46,369 nt of DNA, from positions 1 through 46,369 of the forward strand of contig JAUNGO010000012.1 of NCBI GenBank assembly GCA_030524475.1, read 5' to 3'. The translations under genes were made by a program, and so were the position numbers. Of this stretch, positions 1 through 8,418 are shown one piece after another. Position 1 is the first letter of the stretch; the number at the start of each line of letters is the position of its first letter. The DNA comes from Eggerthellaceae bacterium (GTDB lineage Bacteria > Actinomycetota > Coriobacteriia > Coriobacteriales > Eggerthellaceae). The notes under the pieces were generated by a model. That model ran no database searches. It was not told where the DNA came from and worked only from the letters and a program-made list of their open reading frames with translations.

Positions 1-34
1 TAGTGCCCGAAAAAACTCGGATTATCTCTTGACT

Positions 35-340
35 TCATATAGCTGGTCTCCTTACGCGCTTCGGCACATCTTCCTCGGCGCGGATGCGGCCCATCCCCGT
101 GTTCAGCGGGTTGGTCGCCTGCTCCACGCCGTCAAGCAGCCCCAGGATGCGGGCCACGCGCAAAAAGTTCTCGAGAGTGCCCGCGCCGTTGTTGAGGAGC
201 TTGCGCACCGTCGGCACGGACAGGTTGGCACGCTCGGCCAGAAGGTCGACGGTGATGCGCTGCTGCCTGCGTGCAAGATCGAGGTTCGACGCGATAACGC
301 GCATCGATCGAGCGACGGGTATTGGTGTTTTTCCAGCCAT
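35..340 (-). CDS. HipB-like XRE-family transcriptional repressor
   Basis: A 101-residue protein starting with ATG at 340. Residues about 14-68 form a helix-turn-helix of the Cro/C1 (XRE) type, with the recognition part around LAERANLSVPTVRKLLN. The size and the SMRVIASNLDLARRQQRIT lead-in resemble HipB-like partners of HipA kinases. The gene runs leftwards and ends near the window edge, so a hipA-like gene would lie outside the window if present; this cannot be checked here. A perfect inverted repeat directly upstream of the start suggests autorepression. The family call is fairly secure; the HipB role is inference. Confidence 0.7.
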   Translation of the reverse strand: MAGKTPIPVARSMRVIASNLDLARRQQRITVDLLAERANLSVPTVRKLLNNGAGTLENFLRVARILGLLDGVEQATNPLNTGMGRIRAEEDVPKRVRRPAI

Positions 341-347
341 ATGGGAT

Positions 348-381
348 ATTCCTTACAGAAACGATATTTTCTGTAAGGAAT
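348..381. promoter_or_regulatory. Perfect 14-bp inverted repeat, probable operator of the XRE gene
   Basis: The arms ATTCCTTACAGAAA (348-361) and TTTCTGTAAGGAAT (368-381) are exact reverse complements separated by 6 nt, starting 8 bp upstream of the ATG. A further palindrome, TCTGTAAACAGA, lies at 401-412. A repressor bound here would cover the ribosome-binding and promoter region, as expected for HipB-type autoregulation. Confidence 0.65.
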
Positions 382-480
382 CTTAAAGGAAAAATTTGCT
401 TCTGTAAACAGAGCGAATAGACACAGCGATCGAAACTCATGTTGTTGATGCTTGAGCGGCAGATCGCCCCACATGACAAA

Positions 481-518
481 ACGAGGGGCACGCGACTTGG
501 TTCCCGCGCGCCCCTCGT
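481..518 (-). terminator. Rho-independent terminator of surface gene 1
   Basis: GC-rich hairpin: CGAGGGGC and GCCCCTCG arms enclose the loop motif TTGGTT. On the minus strand it is followed by TTTTGTC. Closely related hairpins follow surface genes 2, 3 and 6, so it is part of the shared module end. Confidence 0.6.
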
Positions 519-573
519 TGGGGTTGCTGCTATATTGCGAGCTGCTCGGCTAGGAGCTGCTCTGCCCTAAAGG

Positions 574-3240
574 CTACTCGCTTTTGCGGCCTTTGCGGAA
601 GGCGGCGAACCCGCAGGCGATGGCTGCGGCAGCCGCTACGCCCGCCGCCGCGAGGGCGGTTGCCGGGACGGCGTCGCCCGTCTTGGCGAGAGCCGAAAGC
701 TTGGCGGGCTTGTCGGTGGTGGTGTCGCCAGCACCGCCGTTGCCGTTGTCGCCTGTGTTGCCGTTGCCGCCGGTGTTGCCACCCGCTGGGTTATCGCCGT
801 TGCCCTCGCCCGAGCCGCTGCCCGTCGCGGGGATGACCTCAGAGCCCTTCGCGTAGCCGCAGACCTTGCATTCCTGGTGCTTGGAGCCGGGCTCGGTGGC
901 GGTGGCCTCCTTGTCGATCACCTCCACGAACTCATGCTCGGCCTCGTCGGCCTTGGCGCCGCACACGGAGCACTCGTGCCAGTGGCTCGTCGCGCCGGGC
1001 CTCCACGCCTCGGCAAAGCTGTGCTTGCCGGTGGCGGCAATCGTCACCGTCTCCTTCGCGATCTCGCTCTCGCCAGCCTCATCCTCGAAAAGCTTGCCAC
1101 ATACGGAGCACTCGTAGTAAGCCGCGTTGCCGGCAGCAACGCACGTGGACGCAACGGCGTCGTGCTTCACTATCTCGTGCTTGTGCACGCCATAGGTGCC
1201 GTCGGCGTTCTTCTGAGGATTGAATCCTTCGGCGCAATATTCCTCAGGAACTTCCGTACTGAATGTACCGCCGGAGATCTCAACTACATCCCCCGCCTGC
1301 GCCCACTCCGAGGCGGTATTGCTCGACCATGCGTAAGTTTTAACAGCATCCACCCCATCGACAGCCGTAAACGTGCCGTTCTTTATCTCGACGATGCCCA
1401 AATCTGCATAGCCCTCACGCTCCACAACGGAGATCGCTGCGCCGTCAGGGATAATCCCATCGCCCGTCTTGACTGCGCTCTCATCTTGTCCGGTAGCTGT
1501 CACCTTAACGTCGTCAACGATCAAGCTACCGCCGCAAAGCTGAATGCCCGTGGCACCCGTATATGCGCCGCCCGTGGCGGTTGTGATGCCACCTGCAGCA
1601 AGATAAAGCGCCGCGCCGTCGGTCGCTGTGCCGGAAACTGTCAGATTCTCGAGTTCCAAGTTGATGTTACGGTACATGCCATTGGACGAAATACCCGCCG
1701 ATTGCCCTGCTACTACGCCGTTCTTAACCGTAATGTCGATATTGCTTGCCAGCAGCTTAACGGCGTAATCGCTGCTTGCCGTGATGGAGTGATTGCTCAT
1801 GTCAAGCGTGAACGAGGCGTGCTCCTGCTGAACCGCAATTGGCTGATCCCAGTCCTTGAGCATTACAATCGTGTCTTTGATTTGGGCAGCCGCGCCGTCG
1901 TTGCTCGAAGCAGCGTTCACAGCGCTGGTTAGGAAGAAATAACCCACAGAGCCAATTTTTGCAGCACAACTCTCCTCGGGAACTATCTCTCCGGCAGTTT
2001 GGTCGCCGTAGATAAGCTTCCCATCAGCCAGCAGCGCGCCCGCTGCATCGTAACCGCCCTCGGCAACCACGCCAGATGAAAGCTTTCCCCCCGCAGTCTT
2101 TGCCGAAGTCACCGAGGCGTCCGAGCAACTCACCTCAGCATCGTCCAACACCACACCACCCGAAAGCAGGTTGGCGAGCGCTCCGCTGTAGACGAGCTTG
2201 CCGTTGCGCAACGTGGATACGCTTACGCCACTCAGCGACGCAGGATCAGCAATAGTGACCTCCGCAGTTGTGTACGCAACTGCACTTGCAGCTTTGGCGG
2301 CTGTAATCACGTTCTCCCAAGTGTCGTAGTACGTCTTTTGGTTATCTGCGTTCACCGTGTAGTAGCTCGTGAACGGCTCAGTCGAAGAAGCCACCTGATA
2401 ATCAAAATTCGTCGGCGCGTCTGTGTCCGACACACGGCACGTATAGCCGTCAGCGACAAAGCCGCTCACGTCCACTTTGAAGTACCCACCCGTAAGGTTG
2501 AGACGTTCTTTGATTACGCTTTCGTCGTTGTTGGTTGCAAACGGCATGGTTTCGCCGTTGTCAAAGCTGCCGCCTTCTATGTTCACCATATAGGACGACA
2601 TGAAATTGCCCGCAAACTTTACGGGCCCCGTAATGACGTTCCCCGCACCCAAAGAGGCGACTCCACTGCCGTTCCACGCAAACCACAATGCGGTGCCCGA
2701 CGTGGGAGCCGCAATGCGAGAGTTGGTAATGTTTGCGGTCGTGTAATCTTGTAGATAGACAGCATCCCCACCCTCAGCGGTGCTGATCGCGCAATTATCA
2801 ATCGTCACTGCGCCTCCAGACACATACACACCATATGTTTCCGTAGAACTCGCTGCCGATGTTGCGACTGTTCCGTTTTTGATTGAAACATTTCCAGAAC
2901 TCACCTTGAGATATCCGGCTCCGGAAATCTTTTTCGTGTTGAGGTCAAGCATGATGGATTTACGTATGTCTGGCTTGGAAGCCTCGCGCTCTGAGTCCCC
3001 TGAATCGGAACCTAGCACTACATTGCTCAGAAGTGTAATCGTATCGCCCTCTTGGGCTTGATTCAACGCGCTTTGTAGTGTGGCGTACTCCGTCTCGCCG
3101 ATCCTGGCGACGCCGTCCTCCGCCCACGCCACTTGCGGCAGCATCGCCGCCAGCGCGAGCGCGCACGCGGCCAGCAGCGCCGCCAGCGCCAGGCGCGCGG
3201 CGCGGGCGCCCGCGAGCAGGGCCCCTCTCGTGTTCTCCAT
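574..3240 (-). CDS. Surface protein 1: secreted beta-helix protein with LAKTG wall anchor
   Basis: An 888-residue predicted cell-surface protein. I place the start at the ATG at 3240 (MENTRG), which has GGAG 7 nt upstream and opens a clear signal peptide (residues 1-40, ending AWA). An upstream in-frame extension crosses the promoter and is rejected. The body (about 45-700) has the short glycine/threonine-rich strands of a right-handed parallel beta-helix. Residues about 715-810 hold three CxxC motifs (CSVCGK, CSVCGA, CKVCGY) within a repeat shared with surface proteins 3, 5 and 6. A Gly/Asn/Asp-rich linker follows, then LAKTG at about 851, a hydrophobic segment and the basic tail RKGRKSE. 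LAxTG is the motif of class E sortases. No sortase is in the window. Ligand and function are unknown. Confidence 0.85.
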   Translation of the reverse strand: MENTRGALLAGARAARLALAALLAACALALAAMLPQVAWAEDGVARIGETEYATLQSALNQAQEGDTITLLSNVVLGSDSGDSEREASKPDIRKSIMLDLNTKKISGAGYLKVSSGNVSIKNGTVATSAASSTETYGVYVSGGAVTIDNCAISTAEGGDAVYLQDYTTANITNSRIAAPTSGTALWFAWNGSGVASLGAGNVITGPVKFAGNFMSSYMVNIEGGSFDNGETMPFATNNDESVIKERLNLTGGYFKVDVSGFVADGYTCRVSDTDAPTNFDYQVASSTEPFTSYYTVNADNQKTYYDTWENVITAAKAASAVAYTTAEVTIADPASLSGVSVSTLRNGKLVYSGALANLLSGGVVLDDAEVSCSDASVTSAKTAGGKLSSGVVAEGGYDAAGALLADGKLIYGDQTAGEIVPEESCAAKIGSVGYFFLTSAVNAASSNDGAAAQIKDTIVMLKDWDQPIAVQQEHASFTLDMSNHSITASSDYAVKLLASNIDITVKNGVVAGQSAGISSNGMYRNINLELENLTVSGTATDGAALYLAAGGITTATGGAYTGATGIQLCGGSLIVDDVKVTATGQDESAVKTGDGIIPDGAAISVVEREGYADLGIVEIKNGTFTAVDGVDAVKTYAWSSNTASEWAQAGDVVEISGGTFSTEVPEEYCAEGFNPQKNADGTYGVHKHEIVKHDAVASTCVAAGNAAYYECSVCGKLFEDEAGESEIAKETVTIAATGKHSFAEAWRPGATSHWHECSVCGAKADEAEHEFVEVIDKEATATEPGSKHQECKVCGYAKGSEVIPATGSGSGEGNGDNPAGGNTGGNGNTGDNGNGGAGDTTTDKPAKLSALAKTGDAVPATALAAAGVAAAAAIACGFAAFRKGRKSE

Positions 3241-3308
3241 TCGTCGCTCCGTTTCCCGCACGGCGGGCAGCCGCGCGCTACAGGGGGTGTACATGCCTAG
3301 ATTCGGCG

Positions 3309-3339
3309 ATGATACCCCCCCCCCGCACCTGTTTTTCAA
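3309..3339 (-). promoter_or_regulatory. Poly-G spacer promoter of surface gene 1
   Basis: On the minus strand the -35 TTGAAA (3334-3339) and the -10 TATCAT (3309-3314) are separated by 19 nt: nine conserved bases followed by ten G (3315-3324). The start codon lies 69 nt downstream of the -10. Slippage in the G run would change the spacer and thus promoter strength; 8 G would give the 17-nt optimum. The 173 bp at 3176-3348 are identical to 7935-8107 at surface gene 2. Confidence 0.7.
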
Positions 3340-3367
3340 GGGGTCGGCGCGGAAACGCCTCCCCCAA

Positions 3368-3393
3368 TTGCGGAAACGACGCGATTTCCGCAA
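3368..3393. promoter_or_regulatory. Conserved palindromic box upstream of the surface gene 1 promoter
   Basis: TTGCGGAAA (3368-3376) and TTTCCGCAA (3385-3393) form a perfect 9-bp inverted repeat with an 8-bp centre, CGACGCGA. It lies 28 nt upstream of the -35. The same box at the same distance occurs at surface genes 2, 4, 5 and 6, pointing to a shared DNA-binding regulator. Confidence 0.65.
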
Positions 3394-3532
3394 CGAACGG
3401 CAGGCTGGAGTGCCGATCAAAAGGCCAGCACAGCGAACCCACGTGCCGCGCCATGAAAAGAGCGCTTTGATAGAGGCGCGGTAAAGAGAAGCGCTCTCAG
3501 GCTGAGCATGCAAAGCCTTGAACTCGTTGAAT

Positions 3533-3570
3533 TTCTCTCAAATCCGGAACTCATTCCGGATTTGAGAGAA
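3533..3570. promoter_or_regulatory. 16-bp inverted repeat in the ATPase promoter
   Basis: TTCTCTCAAATCCGGA (3533-3548) and its reverse complement (3555-3570) form a perfect inverted repeat with a 6-nt centre. A -10-like TATAAT follows at 3580-3585. A third related half-site, TCTCAATTTCGGA, is at 3588-3600. The repeat overlaps where the -35 should be, so it is a likely operator of the ATPase gene that follows. Confidence 0.6.
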
Positions 3571-3630
3571 TTGTTTAGGTATAATCTTCTCAATTTCGGA
3601 AGACATCCCGGAAACGTGAAGGGAGACGTC

Positions 3631-4911
3631 GTGTCGAACGCTTATATCACCCGCGCCCTTGAACCAATCATTTTGCGATATTCCGAGCATTTCAAGGTCG
3701 TCGTCGTAACCGGTCCGCGCCAAGTTGGCAAAACGACCATGCTTCGCCACCTTGCCGCCGCAGAAGAAAAGCAAACTGGCGTCGAGCGTGCCTACGTGAC
3801 CCTTGACAACGATGCAATCCGCATGGCGGCCAAGAGCGATCCCGCGCTTTTTCTGCAGCGTTACCGCGCGCCTGTCCTCATTGACGAGATTCAGAAGGCG
3901 CCCGAGTTGCTCCCCTACATCAAGATGGCCGTCGACGAGTCGGACGCAACGGGCAATTATTGGCTTACCGGCTCCCAGCCCCTCCATCTTATGAAAGAGG
4001 TATCCGAATCGCTTGCGGGTCGCGCGGGCATCGTCGAAATGCTCGGCCTTTCGCACGCCGAGCTCACGAGCACGCCTTCTGAGCCGTACGCTCCCAGCCC
4101 CGATTACTTCACGCGCCGCGTCAACCTTGCCACGCCGATCACAACTACCGAGGTTTTCGAAGATATCGCTGCCGGAGGATTCCCAGCGATCCGCGCGTTG
4201 CCGACAGATTTACGCGCGGGTGCCTACGAATCGTACCTGGAAACCTATATCATGCGGGACATTCGCGACCTTGCGCAAGTAGGCGACGAGCTCAGGTTCA
4301 GGCGCTTCATGGCTGCGTGCGCGGCGCTTACCGCCCGCCCCGTTGTGTATGCCGAGCTAGCGCGACTGGCAGATATCGACGAAAAAACTGCCAAGACGTG
4401 GCTTTCGCTTCTTGCGAGCACATACCTCGTCAAAATTCTGGAACCTTATGCAAACAACCTGCTCAAACGCCTGAGCAAGCAGCCACTTCTGCACTTTACC
4501 GATGCGGGCCTTGCCGCCTACCTCTGCGGATGGGAAAACGCCCGCACCATGGAGCTTGGCGCCATGGCGGGGCAGCTGTTCGAAACGCACGTGTTCGGGG
4601 AGCTGTACAAGAGCTTTGTCAATGCGGGTAGGCGGGCGCCGTTGCGGTTTTTTCGCAACAACGACAAAAAAGAAATCGACTTGCTTTTAGAACAAAACGG
4701 CACGCTGTATCCCATCGAAGCGAAAAAGAGCGCCCTGCCTGTCGCGAGGGACGCGAAGAACTTTCACGCACTCGACCCGGTCGCCGCCGACGTGCCCAAA
4801 GACCTACGTGCGTTCAGGCGCGAAATTGGACAGGGCGCGATTATATGCATGGCGCAGGACGCTTTTCCCGTAAGCCAGTCGGCGTGGGCGTTGCCTGTTT
4901 GGGCGATTTAG
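3631..4911 (+). CDS. AAA+ ATPase with DUF4143 C-terminal domain
   Basis: A 426-residue protein of the DUF4143 ATPase family. I chose the GTG at 3631 because AAGGGAG lies 5 nt upstream and the open frame further left runs through the palindromic operator and a -10-like TATAAT. Walker A is GPRQVGKTT (about 28-36) and Walker B is VLIDEIQ (about 88). A conserved TGSQ follows, as sensor 1. The C-terminal part carries EIDLLLE and YPIEAKKS, the D and ExK residues of a PD-(D/E)XK nuclease-like fold. It is close to the ATPase at 9904-11163. The function of the family is not established. The gene lies between surface genes 1 and 2, transcribed oppositely to both. Confidence 0.85.
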   Translation: MSNAYITRALEPIILRYSEHFKVVVVTGPRQVGKTTMLRHLAAAEEKQTGVERAYVTLDNDAIRMAAKSDPALFLQRYRAPVLIDEIQKAPELLPYIKMAVDESDATGNYWLTGSQPLHLMKEVSESLAGRAGIVEMLGLSHAELTSTPSEPYAPSPDYFTRRVNLATPITTTEVFEDIAAGGFPAIRALPTDLRAGAYESYLETYIMRDIRDLAQVGDELRFRRFMAACAALTARPVVYAELARLADIDEKTAKTWLSLLASTYLVKILEPYANNLLKRLSKQPLLHFTDAGLAAYLCGWENARTMELGAMAGQLFETHVFGELYKSFVNAGRRAPLRFFRNNDKKEIDLLLEQNGTLYPIEAKKSALPVARDAKNFHALDPVAADVPKDLRAFRREIGQGAIICMAQDAFPVSQSAWALPVWAI

Positions 4912-4962
4912 GCTGCACACCGAGAGCGCGAATGTAAGCCCTACCGGAACGCCAGCGCGGGA

Positions 4963-4978
4963 TGTTTCACGTGAAACG
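4963..4978. promoter_or_regulatory. parS: parS (ParB-binding) site, one mismatch
   Basis: TGTTTCACGTGAAACG matches 15 of 16 bases of the bacterial parS consensus TGTTTCACGTGAAACA. It is one of six sites in this window, all in intergenic DNA of the surface-protein region. Confidence 0.8.
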
Positions 4979-5016
4979 TTTCGCACGCCCGAAGCGCGAC
5001 GCGCATTGAACGCGAA

Positions 5017-5053
5017 ACGAGGGCGCGCGGTTTGGTTCCGCCACGCCCTCGTT
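5017..5053 (-). terminator. Terminator of surface gene 2
   Basis: Arms AACGAGGGCG (5017-5026) and CGCCCTCGTT (5044-5053) pair perfectly. On the minus strand the hairpin ends in TTTCGCG. It belongs to the same family as the hairpins after surface genes 1, 3 and 6. Confidence 0.6.
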
Positions 5054-5107
5054 AGGGTTGCTGCTATGTTGCGAGTTGCTCGGCTAGGAGCTGCTCTGCC
5101 CTAAAGG

Positions 5108-7999
5108 CTACTCGCTTTTGCGCCCCTTGCGGAAGGCGGCGAACCCGCAGGCGATCGCGGCCGCCGCCACGCCCGCCGCCGCGAGGGCGGTTGCCGGAAC
5201 GGCGTCGCCGGTCTTGGCGAGAGCCGCAGGCTTAGCGGGCTTGTCGGCGGCGGTGTCGTTGGTGTTGGTGTCGCCAGCACCACCGTTGCCGTCGGCGCTA
5301 CCGCCGTCGCCGTTGTCGTCGGTGTTGCCGCCCGCCGGGTTGTCGCCGTTGCCGTCATCGTCAGGATCGGGCGTCGGCGTAGGGCCTGGCTCAGGCTCGT
5401 TAGGATCAGGAGTCGGCTTCGGGTCTTCCTTGGCAATCACCGTAACTTTGCACTCGGCGCTCTTCCCATTGGCCGACGTAACCGTTATTACAGCGCTACC
5501 GGGAGCAATAGCCTTAACCTTGCCCTCCGCATCAACGGTAGCAACGCTTTCGTCGCTCGATTTCCACGTGAGAGCGTCGACCGCATTAGCCGGCTGCATC
5601 TCGACCTCAAGCGCCTTAGTGTCCCCCACCGTCATAGCAAGAGCCTCTTCGCCGCCAACGATAGCAAGCGAATTCACGTGATACTGTATCGGATTCGAAT
5701 CGTTGTTATCCACGATCCCTCCAAGGTTCTCCACCGTGCCATACACGTCGATGGTTCCCTCGTTGGTGAGCGTAGCGCCCCTGGTAACCCTCAGGACAAC
5801 GCCGGAGGGAACAACGATTTCAGAGTCGGAGGGCACCGTGATGCTTCTCATAACCTTAACGATGTCACCAGGCTTCGCAGCCTCAACCGCAGCCTGAAGA
5901 GTTGCATACGGCGAAGAGACCCCACTCTCGTTCGTCACGAGAACGGCAGCTTCAGTCTCGTTGTACGCCCGCCACGTTCCTTCGGCCGTCTTGCCGGCCA
6001 CGTATTGCGAGCCAGCGTTATCGATGTTACTCGTATAGCCCGTTCCCGCAGCAGAAGAAATGGTACCTGCTTCGCCGTTCACCGTACCACCTTGGCTGTT
6101 AAAGCCGATGATCTCCAATTGCGCTGCACTGTTCAGATAACCAAACCCGTAAACATAGCCGACAGAACCCGCCGCCGTTATCGCTCCGCTGTTTGCGCAG
6201 TTGTAGACGCCTATTTTGCCCATGCTCCCGCTGGCCGTTCCGAACATGCTGCCGACGTTGTACGCCGACGGTCCCCCGATTGTCGCATCGGACACGCTGC
6301 AGTCGACGAACAGCGTCTCTGCCGTGCTTTCCGTGTTGTACACACTGCCGGCAATGCCTGCAACGCCGTACGACGCACCCGTGGCAACAACAGAGCCCGA
6401 CACGTCAACGTTGTCAAACGTGCTCCCGTTCGACTGGCCCACAACGGCACCCAGATAACCCGTATCCGTTACGAGATTGCAGTTTTTCATCACGAGATTC
6501 TTCACGGTGGAGTTCTCAAGGTACTCGAACAAACCGAAGCAGCCACCCGACACGTTCATCGACAGGTCGTTGATCGCATAATTGTGACCGTCGAAAACCA
6601 CTTCTTCCGCATCGCCCAGGCATTCGAACGCGACGCCTTGCGGGCAGGTAATGTCGTTGGCGAGCTCAATGGCGTTGATGCCAGACTGGCCGTCGGCCGC
6701 AAGGAGAACAGCGAGCCACTGAAGGTCCATCGCGTCGCTTGCAACATACACGCCGTCGACAACCGCAGGAACGTCGATCGTGCCGTTGTTCGTAATGCGA
6801 GATGCAGGGGAAATGAGCCCTTGAACTGCGAGGTTTCCGTTGTTCACCAGTTGACCGGTCAAATTCAGGCCTGCGCCTTCTGAAACCGTAAGCGTTGACC
6901 CCTCGGCCACCGTTAAGGTCCACGTGCCCGGAAGCGTTGCCACATCGTCAAGCGTCACGTTGCCCGAAACGGTCAGGTTTTTCGGCTCGGACGCCGTTGC
7001 GTTCGCAAGAGCGCTCGCCAGTTCGCTCGAAGTGGAAATCGTCAGGTCTGTCGACGCAGAGGCGGACTTTACCTCATACACGCCGTTGTTTTCGACGACA
7101 TAGCAGCCTTCCACGTGATAGAACGCGGAAGGATCGCTTGAGAACGTACCGCCCTTAGCTACAACATAGCTCGACGGCTCCCCGTTGACAGCGCCGTAAG
7201 CTGTGCTCCCCGTGAACGAGCCGCCTTCGATAGTGGTGCTGCCTCCGTCGGTAAACAATGCGGCTTCGCTCTTACTCGAGAACGTACCTCCCTTGATGGT
7301 GAGGTTGCCGTTGGATCGGTTCTCAATAGCCGCGCAGGCGTTGTCCCAACCTCCGGTGTACCCCTCTTTCAGGGACTGAATGGTTGTGTTGCCCGAGATG
7401 GTGCACGTACCCAAATTAAGGAGCCCCACAGCGCCCGCACTTGTTATCGTGCCGCCCGTGATGTTGAGCGTGGCGCCTTCGTCGTTTTTCACGGTGCGAG
7501 TGCACCCATGGGAGTTTGTATTCGTGTTGGATATCGCGCCCGCTTGCCCGCTACTCCCGCTGTCCTTTATCGTCAAAGTGCCGTTGTTGAGCAAAACGTG
7601 CGTCTTGCCGTAAGAACTGCCATCGGTTTTAAGAGACGCGCTTATCGTGTAGCCGTTCAGATCGAGAACGATGCTCTTTCCTCTCGGAATGGTGACAAGG
7701 GCTTTGACTTCGTTTGCACTGCCTTGGAGCTCGCCTCCTTCGATAGAGGCACCGAGGGTGATTGTGGTTTCCACGTTGTCCTCAGCGTTCGATATCGCGC
7801 TGCTCAGCTGCTCAAGCGTGGAAACGGTGTTGGCTGTGCTTTCGGCAGTTCCTTCGCCTGTGTTAGCTGGCTCATCCTCCGCCCACGCGCTTTGCGGCAG
7901 GGCTGCTGCCAGCGCGAGCGCGCAGGCTGCCAGTAGCGCCGCCAGCGCCAGGCGCGCGGCGCGGGCGCCCGCGAGCAGGGCCCCTCTCGTGTTCTCCAT
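5108..7999 (-). CDS. Surface protein 2: beta-helix protein with Big2 domain and LAKTG anchor
   Basis: A 963-residue predicted surface protein starting with ATG at 7999 (MENTRG), with GGAG 7 nt upstream. Signal peptide about 1-40 (AWA then EDEP). Residues about 60-750 are rich in short beta-helix-like repeats (NLTIKGGTFSS and similar). About residues 790-870 form a bacterial Ig-like Big2 domain, recognisable by WKSSDESVATVDAEGKVKA and GSAVITVT. A Pro/Asp-rich spacer follows that could span the wall. LAKTG is at about 927, followed by a hydrophobic segment and RKGRKSE. Unlike proteins 1, 3, 5 and 6 it lacks the CxxC repeat region. Its signal-peptide region and promoter are identical to those of gene 1 over 173 bp. 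Ligand unknown. Confidence 0.85.
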   Translation of the reverse strand: MENTRGALLAGARAARLALAALLAACALALAAALPQSAWAEDEPANTGEGTAESTANTVSTLEQLSSAISNAEDNVETTITLGASIEGGELQGSANEVKALVTIPRGKSIVLDLNGYTISASLKTDGSSYGKTHVLLNNGTLTIKDSGSSGQAGAISNTNTNSHGCTRTVKNDEGATLNITGGTITSAGAVGLLNLGTCTISGNTTIQSLKEGYTGGWDNACAAIENRSNGNLTIKGGTFSSKSEAALFTDGGSTTIEGGSFTGSTAYGAVNGEPSSYVVAKGGTFSSDPSAFYHVEGCYVVENNGVYEVKSASASTDLTISTSSELASALANATASEPKNLTVSGNVTLDDVATLPGTWTLTVAEGSTLTVSEGAGLNLTGQLVNNGNLAVQGLISPASRITNNGTIDVPAVVDGVYVASDAMDLQWLAVLLAADGQSGINAIELANDITCPQGVAFECLGDAEEVVFDGHNYAINDLSMNVSGGCFGLFEYLENSTVKNLVMKNCNLVTDTGYLGAVVGQSNGSTFDNVDVSGSVVATGASYGVAGIAGSVYNTESTAETLFVDCSVSDATIGGPSAYNVGSMFGTASGSMGKIGVYNCANSGAITAAGSVGYVYGFGYLNSAAQLEIIGFNSQGGTVNGEAGTISSAAGTGYTSNIDNAGSQYVAGKTAEGTWRAYNETEAAVLVTNESGVSSPYATLQAAVEAAKPGDIVKVMRSITVPSDSEIVVPSGVVLRVTRGATLTNEGTIDVYGTVENLGGIVDNNDSNPIQYHVNSLAIVGGEEALAMTVGDTKALEVEMQPANAVDALTWKSSDESVATVDAEGKVKAIAPGSAVITVTSANGKSAECKVTVIAKEDPKPTPDPNEPEPGPTPTPDPDDDGNGDNPAGGNTDDNGDGGSADGNGGAGDTNTNDTAADKPAKPAALAKTGDAVPATALAAAGVAAAAIACGFAAFRKGRKSE

Positions 8000-8067
8000 T
8001 CGTCGCTCCGTTTCCCGCACGGCGGGCAGCCGCGCGCTACAGGGGGTGTACATGCCTAGATTCGGCG

Positions 8068-8098
8068 ATGATACCCCCCCCCCGCACCTGTTTTTCAA
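8068..8098 (-). promoter_or_regulatory. Poly-G spacer promoter of surface gene 2
   Basis: The -35 TTGAAA (8093-8098) and the -10 TATCAT (8068-8073) are separated by nine bases plus ten G (8074-8083), a 19-nt spacer. It has the same layout and sequence as the gene 1 promoter. Confidence 0.7.
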
Positions 8099-8126
8099 GG
8101 GGTCGGCACGGAAACGCCGCCCCCGA

Positions 8127-8152
8127 CTGCAGAAACGACACAATTTCCTCAA
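8127..8152. promoter_or_regulatory. Conserved box upstream of the surface gene 2 promoter
   Basis: CTGCAGAAA, 8 nt, TTTCCTCAA: a degenerate copy of the palindrome found at gene 1, again exactly 28 nt upstream of the -35. The weaker symmetry may mean weaker binding. Confidence 0.5.
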
Positions 8153-8320
8153 CGAACGACAGGCTGGGGCGAAGAACGGCAAGGACAATCGCAAAACAAC
8201 GAGAACGGACAGCGGAAACGAACAGGAGAGCAAAATGCCGCTCTACCAACCTCTCTATCTGATTTTTGCGAAACAACGCGCATAAATTTCAGCTAACTCC
8301 AGCGCTTTCTATCACCTGCG

Positions 8321-8399
8321 TTTCGATATGATGCATTTTTAGACCGTACAGCTTTCGATACGATGCATTTTTCGGTAAAATTGCTTTCGATACGATGCA
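8321..8399. repeat. Three direct repeats with a 32-bp period before the ATPase
   Basis: TTTCGATAYGATGCA occurs at 8321, 8353 and 8385, exactly 32 bp apart (about three DNA turns, so on the same face). The last copy ends 20 nt before the TTG start at 8419. The layout is that of an iteron-type operator. Confidence 0.75.
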
Positions 8400-8418
8400 A
8401 CCCCCTAAGGAGGCGCTG

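Noticed and set aside
877..1932. Long plus-strand frame opposite surface gene 1
   Set aside because: Antisense shadow of the high-GC surface gene; no ribosome-binding site or recognisable domain. The same holds for 5678-6883, 29143-30747 and similar frames.
3241..3513. N-terminal extension of surface gene 1 through the G run
   Set aside because: The frame is open, but the signal peptide starts at 3240 with its own GGAG. The stretch contains a clear -35 and -10, and the frames through the G run differ between the surface genes, so it is not conserved coding sequence.
8321..8399. Possible CRISPR array (regularly spaced repeats)
   Set aside because: Only three 15-bp units with 17-nt gaps, directly before an ATPase start, and no cas genes. 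An operator is the better reading; the same holds for 27332-27405 and 18159-18221.
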